64,000 nt of DNA from an uncultured Ruminococcus sp. (GTDB lineage: Bacteria > Bacillota > Clostridia > Monoglobales > Monoglobaceae): the NCBI GenBank assembly GCA_902797885.1, contig CADBUP010000020.1, positions 1-64,000 of the forward strand, given 5' to 3'. Shown piece after piece: positions 18,399 to 28,668 of the stretch; the stretch's first letter is position 1, and every line of letters begins with the position of its first letter. Below the pieces are notes generated by a model. That model saw nothing but the letters and a program-made list of their open reading frames with translations, was not told where the DNA came from and made no database searches. The position numbers and the translations under genes were made by a program.

Positions 18399-18420
18399 TA
18401 TGCCGCACCTACGGCATAAT
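18399..18420. repeat. Small palindromic hairpin in the recJ leader
   Basis: TTATGCCG with its complement around a 6-nt loop, lying between the recJ promoter and start codon. It has no T run and so is more likely a leader structure than a terminator. Confidence 0.6.
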
Positions 18421-18440
18421 AATATTATACCATAACTATT

Positions 18441-18469
18441 ATTGTACCATTTTTCAAGCAAAATTACAA
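18441..18469 (-). promoter_or_regulatory. Sigma-A promoter of recJ
   Basis: On the minus strand TTGTAA (18464-18469), 17 bp, TACAAT (18441-18446). The exoA promoter at 32739-32767 has the same two hexamers and spacing. Confidence 0.75.
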
Positions 18470-18564
18470 TAGTTTTTTCGGTAATAACCCTAATTTTTAA
18501 AATTTTGATTGAATATAGACAAAATTTTTGTCGGTTTTTTGTGAGTAATAAAGGCTCATAATAT

Positions 18565-19218
18565 TTAAACTCCCACTTTGGGACACAGCTGTTCAATAGG
18601 ACATATATCACACTTCGGCGCCCGCGCCGTACAAAATGCCCTCCCGTGGTAAACAAGGCAATGGCAGAACTGTGCCCAATCCTCGGGCGGAAGCAATTTC
18701 TGAAGGTCAAGCTCTATCTTGTACGGGTCGCTTTCTTTGGTAAAACCCATCCTGTTTGAAAGCCTTGTCGCATGGGTATCGACAACCACGCCGGGTATCC
18801 CGAAAAAATCACCGAGGACAAGATTCGCCGTTTTTCTTCCCACCCCGGGAAGCTTCAAAAGCTCCTCCATCGAGTTCGGAACCTCGCCGCCGAAATCATC
18901 AATCAGCAGGCGGCAGCAGGCGATTATGTTCCTCGCCTTATTCCTGAAAAATCCGGTCGAACGTATATCCTCGCGAAGCTCAAGCTCATCAGCGTTCGCG
19001 AAAGCATAAACATCCGGATACTTAGCAAAAAGCGCAGGCGTAACCATATTGACCCTCGCGTCGGTGCACTGAGCCGCCAGCTGTGTCGCGATAAGAAGCT
19101 GAAGCGCACTTTTATATTCAAGCGTACAGTCCGCGTCTTTATAAACCTCGCCAAAAATTTTGTATATCTCGGCGGCACGGCACCGCCTTGCTTTAAGGCT
19201 CTCTCTCATATCTAACAC
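18565..19218 (-). CDS. nth: Endonuclease III
   Basis: 217 residues. DNA glycosylase/AP lyase removing oxidised pyrimidines. The helix-hairpin-helix LPGVGRKTANLVL contains the catalytic K129, and the catalytic Asp is D147 in VDTHATRLSNRMG. The [4Fe-4S] motif C-x6-C-x2-C-x5-C is complete at C196, C203, C206, C212. AGGTG precedes the ATG; an internal ATG three codons on is a possible alternative. It is divergent from glyA-rarA-ruvX, and the shared upstream region holds a motif also found at recA. Confidence 0.95.
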   Translation of the reverse strand: MLDMRESLKARRCRAAEIYKIFGEVYKDADCTLEYKSALQLLIATQLAAQCTDARVNMVTPALFAKYPDVYAFANADELELREDIRSTGFFRNKARNIIACCRLLIDDFGGEVPNSMEELLKLPGVGRKTANLVLGDFFGIPGVVVDTHATRLSNRMGFTKESDPYKIELDLQKLLPPEDWAQFCHCLVYHGRAFCTARAPKCDICPIEQLCPKVGV

Positions 19219-19250
19219 CTCGCATTTTATTTCAAAAGATTGTATTTTTC

Positions 19251-19304
19251 TCTTGCAAAATCTTCTTTATAATATTATAATATAAATTAGAGTAATTTGC
19301 AAGA
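19251..19304. repeat. Inverted repeat flanking the glyA promoter
   Basis: TCTTGCAAA (19251-19259) and TTTGCAAGA (19296-19304) are exact complements. The left copy covers the -35 box and the right one falls just after the expected transcription start. Between them lies AATTAGAGTAATTT (19285-19298), 13 of 14 identical to the right arm of the recA palindrome. Confidence 0.6.
19253..19281 (+). promoter_or_regulatory. Sigma-A promoter of glyA
   Basis: TTGCAA (19253-19258), 17 bp, TATAAT (19276-19281). Confidence 0.75.
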
Positions 19305-19362
19305 TTATTCTATATGATAAATTTGTAAGATGCGCTCCGTGCGCCCGAAAGGATTGAATACA

Positions 19363-20601
19363 ATGTTTGAATTTGAGAACGTAAAAAAGACTGACCCTGA
19401 AGTTGCTGACGCAATATTTAAAGAACTCGGCAGGCAGCGCGAAAAGATAGAGCTTATCGCGTCCGAAAACTTCGTAAGCCCCGCCGTTATGGAGGCAATG
19501 GGTTCGCCGCTGACCAACAAGTACGCCGAGGGCTATCCCGGAAAGCGTTATTACGGCGGCTGTGAATACGTTGATATAGTAGAGGATTTGGCAAGAGAAC
19601 GTGCAAAGAAGCTCTTCGGCGCAGAGTTTGCAAACGTTCAGCCGCACTCAGGCGCACAGGCGAACCTCGCCGTATTCTTTGCGGCTATGAAGCCCGGCGA
19701 TACCTACCTTGGTATGAACCTTGCGCACGGCGGCCACCTCAGCCACGGTTCGCCCGTTAATATTTCCGGTAAGTATTTTAATGTTGTCCCCTACGGTGTC
19801 GACAGCGTTACGCAGAGAATAGATTATGACGCTCTATATAAGCTGGCAGTTGAGAACAAGCCTAAGATGATTCTTGCCGGCGCAAGCGCGTACGCAAGGG
19901 AAATTGACTTCGCTAAATTCCGGGAAATTGCCGATGAAGTGGGCGCTTATCTTATGGTTGATATGGCGCACATCGCGGGTCTTGTTGCAGCAGGGCTTCA
20001 CCAAAGTCCCGTTCCTTATGCCGATTTTGTTACAACCACAACTCACAAGACCTTAAGAGGCCCGAGAGGCGGTCTTATCCTCTGCAAGGAAAAGTACGCA
20101 AAGGATATTAATAAGGCTGTCTTCCCCGGCTGTCAGGGCGGCCCGCTTATGCACGTTATCGCTGCAAAGGCCGTATGCCTCAAAGAAGCTCTGTCGCCCG
20201 AGTTTAAGACGTATCAGGCACAGATTAAAAAGAATGCGGCTACTCTTGCAAGCGAACTTATGTCAAGGGGAATAGACATAGTATCGGGCGGCACCGACAA
20301 TCACCTTATGCTTGTCGACCTGATTAAACAGGGAAAGACCGGTAAGGAAGTTGAACACAACCTTGACGAAGTGGGCATCACCTGTAACAAGAATACCATC
20401 CCCAACGACCCGCAAAGTCCGTTTGTGACAAGCGGAATCAGGCTCGGTACGCCGGCTGTTACAACGCGCGGCTTTATCGAAGAGGATATGAAAGAGGTAG
20501 CCGAGCTTATCTCTATGGTAATAAAAGACTTTGAGGGCACCCGCGACGAGGTTACCTCAAGGGTTCATGCTCTTTGTAAAAAACACCCGCTTTATGAATA
20601 A
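19363..20601 (+). CDS. glyA: Serine hydroxymethyltransferase
   Basis: 412 residues. PLP enzyme interconverting serine and glycine and feeding one-carbon units to folate. The PLP lysine is K229 in [27 protein letters not shown] and the [11 protein letters not shown] segment are diagnostic. AAAGGA lies 10 nt before the chosen ATG; a longer frame upstream lacks a ribosome binding site. Its last 8 nt overlap rarA, so the two are translationally coupled. Confidence 0.97.
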   Translation: MFEFENVKKTDPEVADAIFKELGRQREKIELIASENFVSPAVMEAMGSPLTNKYAEGYPGKRYYGGCEYVDIVEDLARERAKKLFGAEFANVQPHSGAQANLAVFFAAMKPGDTYLGMNLAHGGHLSHGSPVNISGKYFNVVPYGVDSVTQRIDYDALYKLAVENKPKMILAGASAYAREIDFAKFREIADEVGAYLMVDMAHIAGLVAAGLHQSPVPYADFVTTTTHKTLRGPRGGLILCKEKYAKDINKAVFPGCQGGPLMHVIAAKAVCLKEALSPEFKTYQAQIKKNAATLASELMSRGIDIVSGGTDNHLMLVDLIKQGKTGKEVEHNLDEVGITCNKNTIPNDPQSPFVTSGIRLGTPAVTTRGFIEEDMKEVAELISMVIKDFEGTRDEVTSRVHALCKKHPLYE

Positions 20602-21865
20602 GCCTCTTGCGGACAGAATCCGTCCTACCTGTCTTGATGATGTAGCGGGTCAAAAGCACATACTCGGCAAGGGACGGATTCTCAGAAACATAATCGAAAG
20701 CGGAAACATTCCGAGTATGATTTTCTATGGCCCGTCGGGAACGGGAAAGACGACCGTTGCTAACATTGCGGCTAAGATTTCAAACCGGCCGCTATATAAA
20801 CTTAACGCAACGAATGCGTCAGTATCGGATATAAAGGCTATCGTCAAGGAAAGCGAAGGTCTTCTCGGTCAGGACGGAGTTCTCCTCTATCTTGACGAGA
20901 TTCAGAATTTTAACAAAAAACAACAGCAGTCGCTTCTGGAATACACCGAAAACGGAAAAATCACGCTTATCGCAAGCACAACCGAAAACCCGTATTTTTA
21001 TGTATATAACGCAATTTTAAGCCGAAGTACGGTCTTTGAATTCCGTCCTCTTAAGCCCGAGGATATAGAACAGGTTCTGAGCCGCGCTCTTAAAATTCTA
21101 AAAAGCGAAATGGGTGAGGATTCGATTGATTCCGACAGCGATTTTCTGAATCTGCTTGCCGAGAGGTCGGGCGGAGATGTAAGACGCGCCCTGAACTCGC
21201 TTGAACTTGCCGTTAGCTATACCCCTCCGGACAGCGACGGAAAACTTCATCTTACGTCTGAAACCGTTGAACAATGCACCCAGAAGAAGATTATAAAATA
21301 TGATAAGATGGGCGACAGCCACTATGATATTTTAAGTGCCTTCCAAAAATCCATCCGCGGAAGCGATCCCGACGCGGCGGTTCACTATCTCGCGAGGCTT
21401 GTTGCCGCAGACGATATTCAGTCCATCTGCCGAAGGCTTTTGGTGATTGCCTGCGAGGATATTGGGCTTGCCTATCCGTCAGCTATAACCATAGTAAAAT
21501 CGTGCGTTGACAGCGCGCTGATGCTTGGCTTTCCCGAAGCGCGGATTCCTCTCGCCGAGGCAACCGTTCTTCTCGCCACCGCGCCGAAATCAAATTCGGC
21601 TTACCTTGCGCTGGATTCGGCTTTGTATGACCTCGAGCATATAGACACGGGAAACATTCCGCGTCAGCTTCAAAACGTCCACTATGACGGAGAGGGCGAG
21701 CTTCCTAAAGGCCAAAATTATCTGTATCCGCACGACTTTCCCAATCATTATGTGGTTCAGCAGTACCTTCCCGACAAAATTAAGGACAAGAGGTATTATG
21801 AGTACGGCCGCAACAAGGCGGAGCAAAGCGCAAAGGAATACTGGGACAAAATTAAAAATAAATAA
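20594..21865 (+). CDS. rarA: Replication-associated recombination protein RarA (MgsA), AAA+ ATPase
   Basis: 423 residues. Clamp-loader-like ATPase acting at stalled forks. Walker A is GPSGTGKT at 46-53, Walker [11 protein letters not shown] near 95, with a C-terminal MgsA domain containing [23 protein letters not shown] and the ending [14 protein letters not shown]...[19 protein letters not shown] pattern (in pieces). The start at 20594 lies inside the glyA stop region. ruvX follows after 14 nt, so two fork/junction repair functions are co-transcribed. Confidence 0.93.
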   Translation: MNKPLADRIRPTCLDDVAGQKHILGKGRILRNIIESGNIPSMIFYGPSGTGKTTVANIAAKISNRPLYKLNATNASVSDIKAIVKESEGLLGQDGVLLYLDEIQNFNKKQQQSLLEYTENGKITLIASTTENPYFYVYNAILSRSTVFEFRPLKPEDIEQVLSRALKILKSEMGEDSIDSDSDFLNLLAERSGGDVRRALNSLELAVSYTPPDSDGKLHLTSETVEQCTQKKIIKYDKMGDSHYDILSAFQKSIRGSDPDAAVHYLARLVAADDIQSICRRLLVIACEDIGLAYPSAITIVKSCVDSALMLGFPEARIPLAEATVLLATAPKSNSAYLALDSALYDLEHIDTGNIPRQLQNVHYDGEGELPKGQNYLYPHDFPNHYVVQQYLPDKIKDKRYYEYGRNKAEQSAKEYWDKIKNK

Positions 21866-21879
21866 TGTGAGGATAAAAT

Positions 21880-22290
21880 ATGAAGATACTCGGCGTTGAT
21901 TTCGGAGACAGCCGAACAGGCTATGCAATATCAGACGCGCTTGGCTTCGGCGCAAGCGTCATTCCCGCATTCAAAAGCGGAAACATCAAAAATGTCGCAG
22001 AGCACACCGCGGCTCTTGCCGGAGAGCTCGGCGCGGAAAAAATTGTTCTTGGCTACCCTAAAAATATGAACGGAACCATCGGTCCCCGTGCCGAAAAGAC
22101 TCGGCGTTTGGTTGAAGCCATAAAGAAATTCACCGATATTCCGATTATTTTGTGGGACGAACGGCTCACTACTGTTTCGGCGCATAATCTGATGAACGAG
22201 ACTAATGTCCGCGGAAAAAAACGAAAAGAAAGCGTCGACAGTATCTCGGCGGCTTATATCCTTCAGGGATATTTAGACAGCCTTAAATAA
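21880..22290 (+). CDS. ruvX: Putative Holliday junction resolvase / pre-16S rRNA nuclease RuvX (YqgF)
   Basis: 136 residues, RNase H-like fold. The start MKILGVDFGDSRTGYAISD contains the first catalytic Asp; LGYPKNMNGTIGPRAEKT and LWDERLTTVSA follow, with a late Asp in ESVDSISAAYIL. The family has been linked both to junction resolution and to 16S rRNA 5' maturation. GAGGAT precedes the ATG. In Firmicutes ruvX is normally followed by a DUF1292 gene; here a deacetylase gene lies between them. Confidence 0.93.
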   Translation: MKILGVDFGDSRTGYAISDALGFGASVIPAFKSGNIKNVAEHTAALAGELGAEKIVLGYPKNMNGTIGPRAEKTRRLVEAIKKFTDIPIILWDERLTTVSAHNLMNETNVRGKKRKESVDSISAAYILQGYLDSLK

Positions 22291-22308
22291 AGAATGGAGA
22301 TTTTCACT

Positions 22309-23181
22309 ATGAATTATAGATTTCTGCGTTTTCCCGAGGGAAAAACAAAAGCCGTTACCTTTAGCTATGATGACGGTCCGAGGTTTGACCTAAAGCTTGT
22401 TCAGACCTTCGATAAGTATAACATAAAGGCAACATTTAACCTAAACAGCCAATGTATTCACGAAGAGAGCGATGGTTATCATCTGACAAAAGATGATGTC
22501 AACAAATATATTTTGGGCGGCGGACACGAGGTTGCCGTTCACGGCGCATATCACAAGGCGCCGGGTAAGCTCCGTCCGATTGATGGAATCCGCGAATTTT
22601 TACAGTGCAGACTTGAACTTGAAGAAATGTTCGGTCGAATCATAAGGGGTATGGCATATCCCGACAGCGGAATAACCGTAATGTATAACGGTATGAAATA
22701 CGAAACGATAAGGCAGTACCTGACCGATTTGGATATAGTCTATTCAAGGACATTGGGCGGAGATAATGACGCTTTTATGCTTCCGAACGACTGGCTGGCA
22801 TGGATGCCGACCACGCATCACGACAACCCTGAAATTTTTGATTATATAGAAAAATTTTTAAAGCTTGATGTCAACTCAGCATATTGTGCAGACCATTATC
22901 CGAGGCTGTTTTATGTATGGGGACACAGCTTTGAATTTGGCTGGAACAATAGCTGGGACAGACTTGACGAAATCTGTTCAAAGCTCGGCGGACATAATGA
23001 TATATGGTATGCAACAAATATAGAGATATACGATTATGTAACGGCGTATAATTCCCTGATATTCAGCGCCGATGGCACAAGAGTGTATAATCCGACATTA
23101 AAAACCGTTTGGTTCGAAATAGATAAAAAAACATTTTCAATCAAGTCGGGCGAAACATTAAAGCTTGAAAACATAGACTAA
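22309..23181 (+). CDS. Polysaccharide deacetylase family protein (CE4, NodB-like)
   Basis: 290 residues. The NodB signature begins with VTFSYDDGPRFD (D21, D22), and EVAVHGAYHKAPG supplies the metal histidines. No signal peptide is visible, unlike exported peptidoglycan deacetylases, so it may act in the cytoplasm or on a soluble amide. I chose the inner ATG at 22309 because GGAG sits 8 nt upstream. It is placed between ruvX and the DUF1292 gene and appears to be part of that operon. The substrate is unknown. Confidence 0.8.
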   Translation: MNYRFLRFPEGKTKAVTFSYDDGPRFDLKLVQTFDKYNIKATFNLNSQCIHEESDGYHLTKDDVNKYILGGGHEVAVHGAYHKAPGKLRPIDGIREFLQCRLELEEMFGRIIRGMAYPDSGITVMYNGMKYETIRQYLTDLDIVYSRTLGGDNDAFMLPNDWLAWMPTTHHDNPEIFDYIEKFLKLDVNSAYCADHYPRLFYVWGHSFEFGWNNSWDRLDEICSKLGGHNDIWYATNIEIYDYVTAYNSLIFSADGTRVYNPTLKTVWFEIDKKTFSIKSGETLKLENID

Positions 23182-23217
23182 TAAAATAACGTAATAATAT
23201 GAAACGAGGAGATTTTT

Positions 23218-23505
23218 ATGGCTGAATTACCTGAAAACGAATATTTAATAGACCTCTATGATGAGGACGGAAACAAAACCGTTTTTGAACATCTTGATAC
23301 GGTTTTGTATAAGGACAACGAATATGTTATCTGTATTCCCTACGATGACAGCGAAGAGGAAGTAACCGAAATCGTCATATTCAGAACAGAAGATGACGGA
23401 AACGGCGAATCCGTTCTGTCTCAGATTTTCGACAATGATATTTTATCTGCGGTTTATGAAATATTCAGAGACCGAAACGCAGATAAGTTCGACTTTGAAG
23501 CGTAA
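23218..23505 (+). CDS. DUF1292 family protein (YrzB-like)
   Basis: 95 residues, strongly acidic, with a predicted all-beta core (YLIDLYDEDGNKTVFEHLDTV, EVTEIVIFRTED). These small proteins of unknown function accompany ruvX in many Firmicutes, and that context is kept here apart from the intervening deacetylase. ACGAGGAG precedes the ATG. A hairpin with a long T run follows. Confidence 0.85.
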   Translation: MAELPENEYLIDLYDEDGNKTVFEHLDTVLYKDNEYVICIPYDDSEEEVTEIVIFRTEDDGNGESVLSQIFDNDILSAVYEIFRDRNADKFDFEA

Positions 23506-23554
23506 GCTTTATATTATTTTAAAGCATAAGCTTTGCGCCGCGGGTGTTGCTTTT

Positions 23555-24277
23555 TTAAGCCTTGCCCGAGGCGCTTTTTTTAATTTTATCCGCACGCCGC
23601 GGAAACCTTTTCGGTGTTTCGGATACCTTTCTTATCACTATAAGCTCTCTCGTTATATCGCTCATAGGAAGAGGTGCCGACAGCTTATCCTCAACCTCTC
23701 CGCCTAAGGTTTTTATCATTGCCCTTGATGAGTCCAGCTCATCGGCTGAATTTTCCGCCTTTAACGCAACAAACATTCCGCCGACAGCAACAAAAGGCAT
23801 ACAATATTCACACAGAACCGTCATATTTGCGACCGCCCTCGACACAACGGCGTCAAATCTCCCGCGATAGTCGGTGTCCCTGCCGAGTTCCTCGGCTCGG
23901 GCGTGAATACAGGTCACATTTTTGAGTTCGAGCGCATCTTTCACTTCGTTTAAAAAGTTTATGCGCTTGTTCAGCGAATCGACAAGGGTCAGCTCAAATT
24001 CCGGATGCATTATCTTCATCGGAAGTCCGGGAAACCCCGCTCCCGTTCCTATATCCGCGAGGGTCTTACATTTCGAAAAGTCAATAGCATAAAGCGGCAG
24101 GACGCTGTCTAAGAAATGCTTGACCGCTATTCCGTCGGGGTCGGTTACCGCTGTCAGATTCATTTTTTCATTCCACTCGACAAGCAGTTTAGAGTATTTC
24201 ATAAACTGTTCCGTCTGGCGCTCGCTGATTTCAGCTTTAAGCCGTTTCATTCCTTCCTTAAACAACTCTGTGTTCAT
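23555..24277 (-). CDS. rsmG: 16S rRNA (guanine527-N7)-methyltransferase RsmG
   Basis: 240 residues. SAM methyltransferase with KYSKLLVEWNEKMNLTAVTD near the start, the SAM-binding LADIGTGAGFPGLPMKI loop (about 72-88), and the RAVANM segment. It methylates G527 of 16S rRNA. In B. subtilis rsmG lies near the origin with gidA; here it sits near the dnaN-gyrB cluster but without mnmG in view. The C-terminal residues overlap the terminator of the convergent operon. Confidence 0.95.
   Translation of the reverse strand: MNTELFKEGMKRLKAEISERQTEQFMKYSKLLVEWNEKMNLTAVTDPDGIAVKHFLDSVLPLYAIDFSKCKTLADIGTGAGFPGLPMKIMHPEFELTLVDSLNKRINFLNEVKDALELKNVTCIHARAEELGRDTDYRGRFDAVVSRAVANMTVLCEYCMPFVAVGGMFVALKAENSADELDSSRAMIKTLGGEVEDKLSAPLPMSDITRELIVIRKVSETPKRFPRRADKIKKSASGKA
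23556..23590 (+). terminator. Probable terminator after the DUF1292 gene
   Basis: An imperfect AAGCCT/AGGCGCTT hairpin is followed by eight Ts. It overlaps the 3' end of the convergent rsmG gene. Confidence 0.55.
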
Positions 24278-24372
24278 TTATATCAAATCCTTTTTATAGC
24301 CGAAGAAACGCATTCCGAACCACATTAAAAGGTATAATTTCGGCATATTTCGGCTAATGTCTTATTCACAAT

Positions 24373-24410
24373 AAAAGGCTGTACCACAGGAAAATGTGAC
24401 ACAGCCTTTT
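24373..24410 (-). terminator. Terminator of the ferredoxin gene
   Basis: AAAAGGCTGT pairs with ACAGCCTTTT (24401-24410), extended by an inner CCACA/TGTG pairing with one mismatch. T-rich flanks exist on both sides. Confidence 0.8.
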
Positions 24411-24424
24411 AAATACTCTTATTC

Positions 24425-24592
24425 TTACGCCTGAGGAGCGTCAACAGGACAAGTGCTTGCACAAGTACCGCAATCAATACATTCGTCAGCGTTGATAACG
24501 TACTTACCATCACCCTCAGAGATGCAAGATACGGGACAGGCGTCTGCACATGCGCCGCAGCTGATGCAATCATCGTTAATTGTATATGCCAT
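24425..24592 (-). CDS. 2[4Fe-4S] ferredoxin
   Basis: 55 residues, too short for most gene callers' ORF cut-offs. Two cluster motifs are complete: C9-x2-C12-x2-C15-x3-C19-P and C38-x2-C41-x2-C44-x3-C48-P, with an extra C23. This is the classical low-potential clostridial ferredoxin that carries electrons for hydrogenase, pyruvate:ferredoxin oxidoreductase or nitrogenase-type enzymes. AGGTGA precedes the ATG. It is monocistronic with its own consensus promoter and terminator, consistent with high expression. Confidence 0.97.
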   Translation of the reverse strand: MAYTINDDCISCGACADACPVSCISEGDGKYVINADECIDCGTCASTCPVDAPQA

Positions 24593-24625
24593 TCTTCTTC
24601 ACCTCACTTAAGCTTTTACACCTTT

Positions 24626-24654
24626 ATAATAATATATTTTTTTAACTTTGTCAA
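24626..24654 (-). promoter_or_regulatory. Sigma-A promoter of the ferredoxin gene
   Basis: On the minus strand TTGACA (24649-24654), 17 bp, TATTAT (24626-24631). The -35 box starts 7 bp from the end of the ThyX-like gene. Confidence 0.85.
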
Positions 24655-24660
24655 TAGTAA

Positions 24661-25275
24661 TTACTGCAAAAACAGTTCTTTTGTATACGGAAGCGTCAGA
24701 ATCCAGTCACAATATGTATGCCACTCCGCAAGCTTATGATTTCTTCTTGCGAAATACATATTGAGCAGGTTCTCATAATTCATCGTGACGGTTCTGGTTT
24801 GGTTATAGCTCTCGGGAAGAAGCTGTATAATATCATACCAGTATGATTTATCCTTTGTTTCAATAAATTTTATGCGGCAGTCTTCAAGATATTCAAGAAG
24901 AACCTTAAGAGCCTTTAGCCCGCCCTCGGTCAAATGATCACAGCTGAAATCTTCAAATTCAAACGGCTTGCTGTGCACCTTGTGCATTGTGCTCGTTGAA
25001 TTTGCAACCGTCGCCACCTTATAGGTGTCAAACTCCTTCCACCAATAGAGCGGTGCGGTTATATCCACCGACACCAATATCTGTCTGATGAATTTTCTGT
25101 GGTCGCTTCCCGCCTTGCACAGCTTTTTGGCAAGACCCAAATCGTTCTCGCCCAGAACATAGCTACCGCCCTTATCATAATAGCTGTCGATTCTGTCCCA
25201 GCTGTTAAGCGGATTCCTCGCACCGCGAATCGCACCTTCAAAATTCATAACAGCGGCCTTTTCTATCCTTATCAT
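24661..25275 (-). CDS. ThyX-like (flavin-dependent thymidylate synthase fold) protein of unknown function
   Basis: 204 residues. It has no motif that makes it a standard enzyme, but its layout follows ThyX: an opening GARNPLNSWDR segment, a GSDHRKFIRQI helix (57-66), then DITAPLYWWKEFDTYKVA, and a C-terminal LLPESYNQT...NYENLLNMYFARRN pattern that parallels the LP-x-T-x-N-R-hFxxLR end of ThyX. The hallmark RHRxxSxNExSxRY motif is replaced by a DTYK-x-ATVANSTSTMHK stretch. I recall similar unannotated proteins in clostridial genomes and phages. GGAGG lies 9 nt before the ATG. It starts 33 nt after gyrB with no terminator between, so it is probably the last gene of the dnaN-recF-remB-gyrB operon, where gyrA usually stands. 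Function is inference only. Confidence 0.5.
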   Translation of the reverse strand: MIRIEKAAVMNFEGAIRGARNPLNSWDRIDSYYDKGGSYVLGENDLGLAKKLCKAGSDHRKFIRQILVSVDITAPLYWWKEFDTYKVATVANSTSTMHKVHSKPFEFEDFSCDHLTEGGLKALKVLLEYLEDCRIKFIETKDKSYWYDIIQLLPESYNQTRTVTMNYENLLNMYFARRNHKLAEWHTYCDWILTLPYTKELFLQ

Positions 25276-25308
25276 CCTCGAAAACCTCCGTTAAATTCAT
25301 TAAATCTC

Positions 25309-27255
<1,947 letters not shown>

Positions 27256-27275
27256 TTATCTCAACTCCTGTTTCT

Positions 27276-27530
27276 TTATCTGTACTTCTCGGCTCTGCCG
27301 GCAAGCGCCTTTGACGAAATATTCGTAACATACACCACCGACTGACCGTCTATCTCACATATTATATACGTTTTCGGAAGCTCCTCAGAAACATTTCTGA
27401 CAAAGCCTTCCTCTTCAACTATTTTGAGAAACTCACGCGTACTCGGCGAGTGCGATGAACTCTCTAAATCCATAATAGCTATTATGTCCGCGGTGTTGAC
27501 CACCGTTCCCTTTCCGAGATGTAAATACAT
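27276..27530 (-). CDS. remB: RemB/YaaB family (DUF370) regulator
   Basis: 84 residues from the ATG at 27530; MYLHLGKGTVV matches the start of B. subtilis RemB (MYIHLG), so I do not use the GTG six bases upstream. GGTGG lies about 7 nt before this ATG. RemA/RemB-family proteins are small ring-forming DNA-binding regulators; RemB in Bacillus is linked to matrix genes but is less studied than RemA. Its location between recF and gyrB is the conserved one. Confidence 0.88.
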   Translation of the reverse strand: MYLHLGKGTVVNTADIIAIMDLESSSHSPSTREFLKIVEEEGFVRNVSEELPKTYIICEIDGQSVVYVTNISSKALAGRAEKYR

Positions 27531-27546
27531 TCGCACACCACCTTAA

Positions 27547-28644
27547 TCAGACCGCCCTCGCGTGTCCGTTTTCTACCTCAATTCTGTACGCGCCCTCAGG
27601 GACTTTCATCCCCTCGGTATCCGTACAGGTAATCAATATCTGCATATTATTTATACGACCGAGAATATAATCGCGGCGCGTTCTGTCAAGCTCACTCATT
27701 ATATCGTCAAGCAGAAGCACCGGCATCTCATTTGTCTCAGCATGAATAAGCTCAACCTCGGCCAGCTTATTCGCCATAACAATCGTCTTTTGCTGTCCCT
27801 GTGATGAATAAAGCCGCGCCTCCATACCATTTATAAAAAAGCCTATATCTTCACGGTGCGGCCCTATAGTCGATTCACAAACCCTCATCTCACGCGGGCG
27901 CGCCTCTTCAAGCTTCGCGCGGACTGCCGAGCGTATCCCCTCGGAATCAAGGCCGCTGACATCGCCGATACAGCACTTATATTTCATTTCAAGCTCTTCC
28001 GTTCCGTTTGAAATATCGAACTGAAGCTCCCTTGCGAAGCTCTCAATCCTGCTTATATAAAGCGCACGGTGAAGGATAATGTTAGCCGCCGTAACAGAAA
28101 GCTTGTCATCCATTATATCGAGCATAGTCTTATTCGGATGTTCCATCCGAAGCAAGGCGTTCTTACTCTCAACTATCTTTTTAAGCTCTCCCAGAGCCGC
28201 CATATACCCCGGCTTTATCTGGCTTATCAGTATATCAAGATTTTTCCGTCTGACCCCGGGTCCGTCTTTTACAAGACTTAAATATTCGGGTCCGAAGTAC
28301 ACAACGTTAAACCTGCGTACAAGCTCGCTGCTGCGTTTTATCGGTATCTCGTTTATCTGAATCTTCTTGCGTTTATCACGGTAGATTTCCGCATCAATAA
28401 CATTCGTCCTGCTTCGGTCGGAAAACTCAAGGCATATCCGCGCCTTATCCTCGCCGTAACGAATAAGCTCGGCGTCCGTGCGGGCACGGTTTGACTTTCC
28501 CATTGCGAAAAAGTAAACCGCCTCAAGTATATTTGTCTTACCCTGAGCATTATCACCGTATATTACGTTTACACCCTCACCGAAGTCAAGCTCCTGCCGA
28601 GTGTAATTCCGATAATTCTCAAGTTCTAAACGCAAAGCTATCAT
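27547..28644 (-). CDS. recF: DNA replication and repair protein RecF
   Basis: 365 residues. SMC-like ATPase that helps load RecA at gaps. Walker A is GDNAQGKTNILEAV (about 30-43), the ABC signature-like LYSSQGQQKTIVMA is near 280, and Walker B LLLDDIMSELD near 320. It begins 24 nt after dnaN; the usual small S4-domain gene yaaA between dnaN and recF is absent. GGGGAAG precedes the ATG. Confidence 0.97.
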   Translation of the reverse strand: MIALRLELENYRNYTRQELDFGEGVNVIYGDNAQGKTNILEAVYFFAMGKSNRARTDAELIRYGEDKARICLEFSDRSRTNVIDAEIYRDKRKKIQINEIPIKRSSELVRRFNVVYFGPEYLSLVKDGPGVRRKNLDILISQIKPGYMAALGELKKIVESKNALLRMEHPNKTMLDIMDDKLSVTAANIILHRALYISRIESFARELQFDISNGTEELEMKYKCCIGDVSGLDSEGIRSAVRAKLEEARPREMRVCESTIGPHREDIGFFINGMEARLYSSQGQQKTIVMANKLAEVELIHAETNEMPVLLLDDIMSELDRTRRDYILGRINNMQILITCTDTEGMKVPEGAYRIEVENGHARAV

Positions 28645-28668
28645 CCAAAAACTTCCCCTTACAAGACA

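Noticed and set aside
24661-25275. Standard thyX annotation
   Set aside because: The catalytic RHR signature is missing, so only a ThyX-like fold is proposed.
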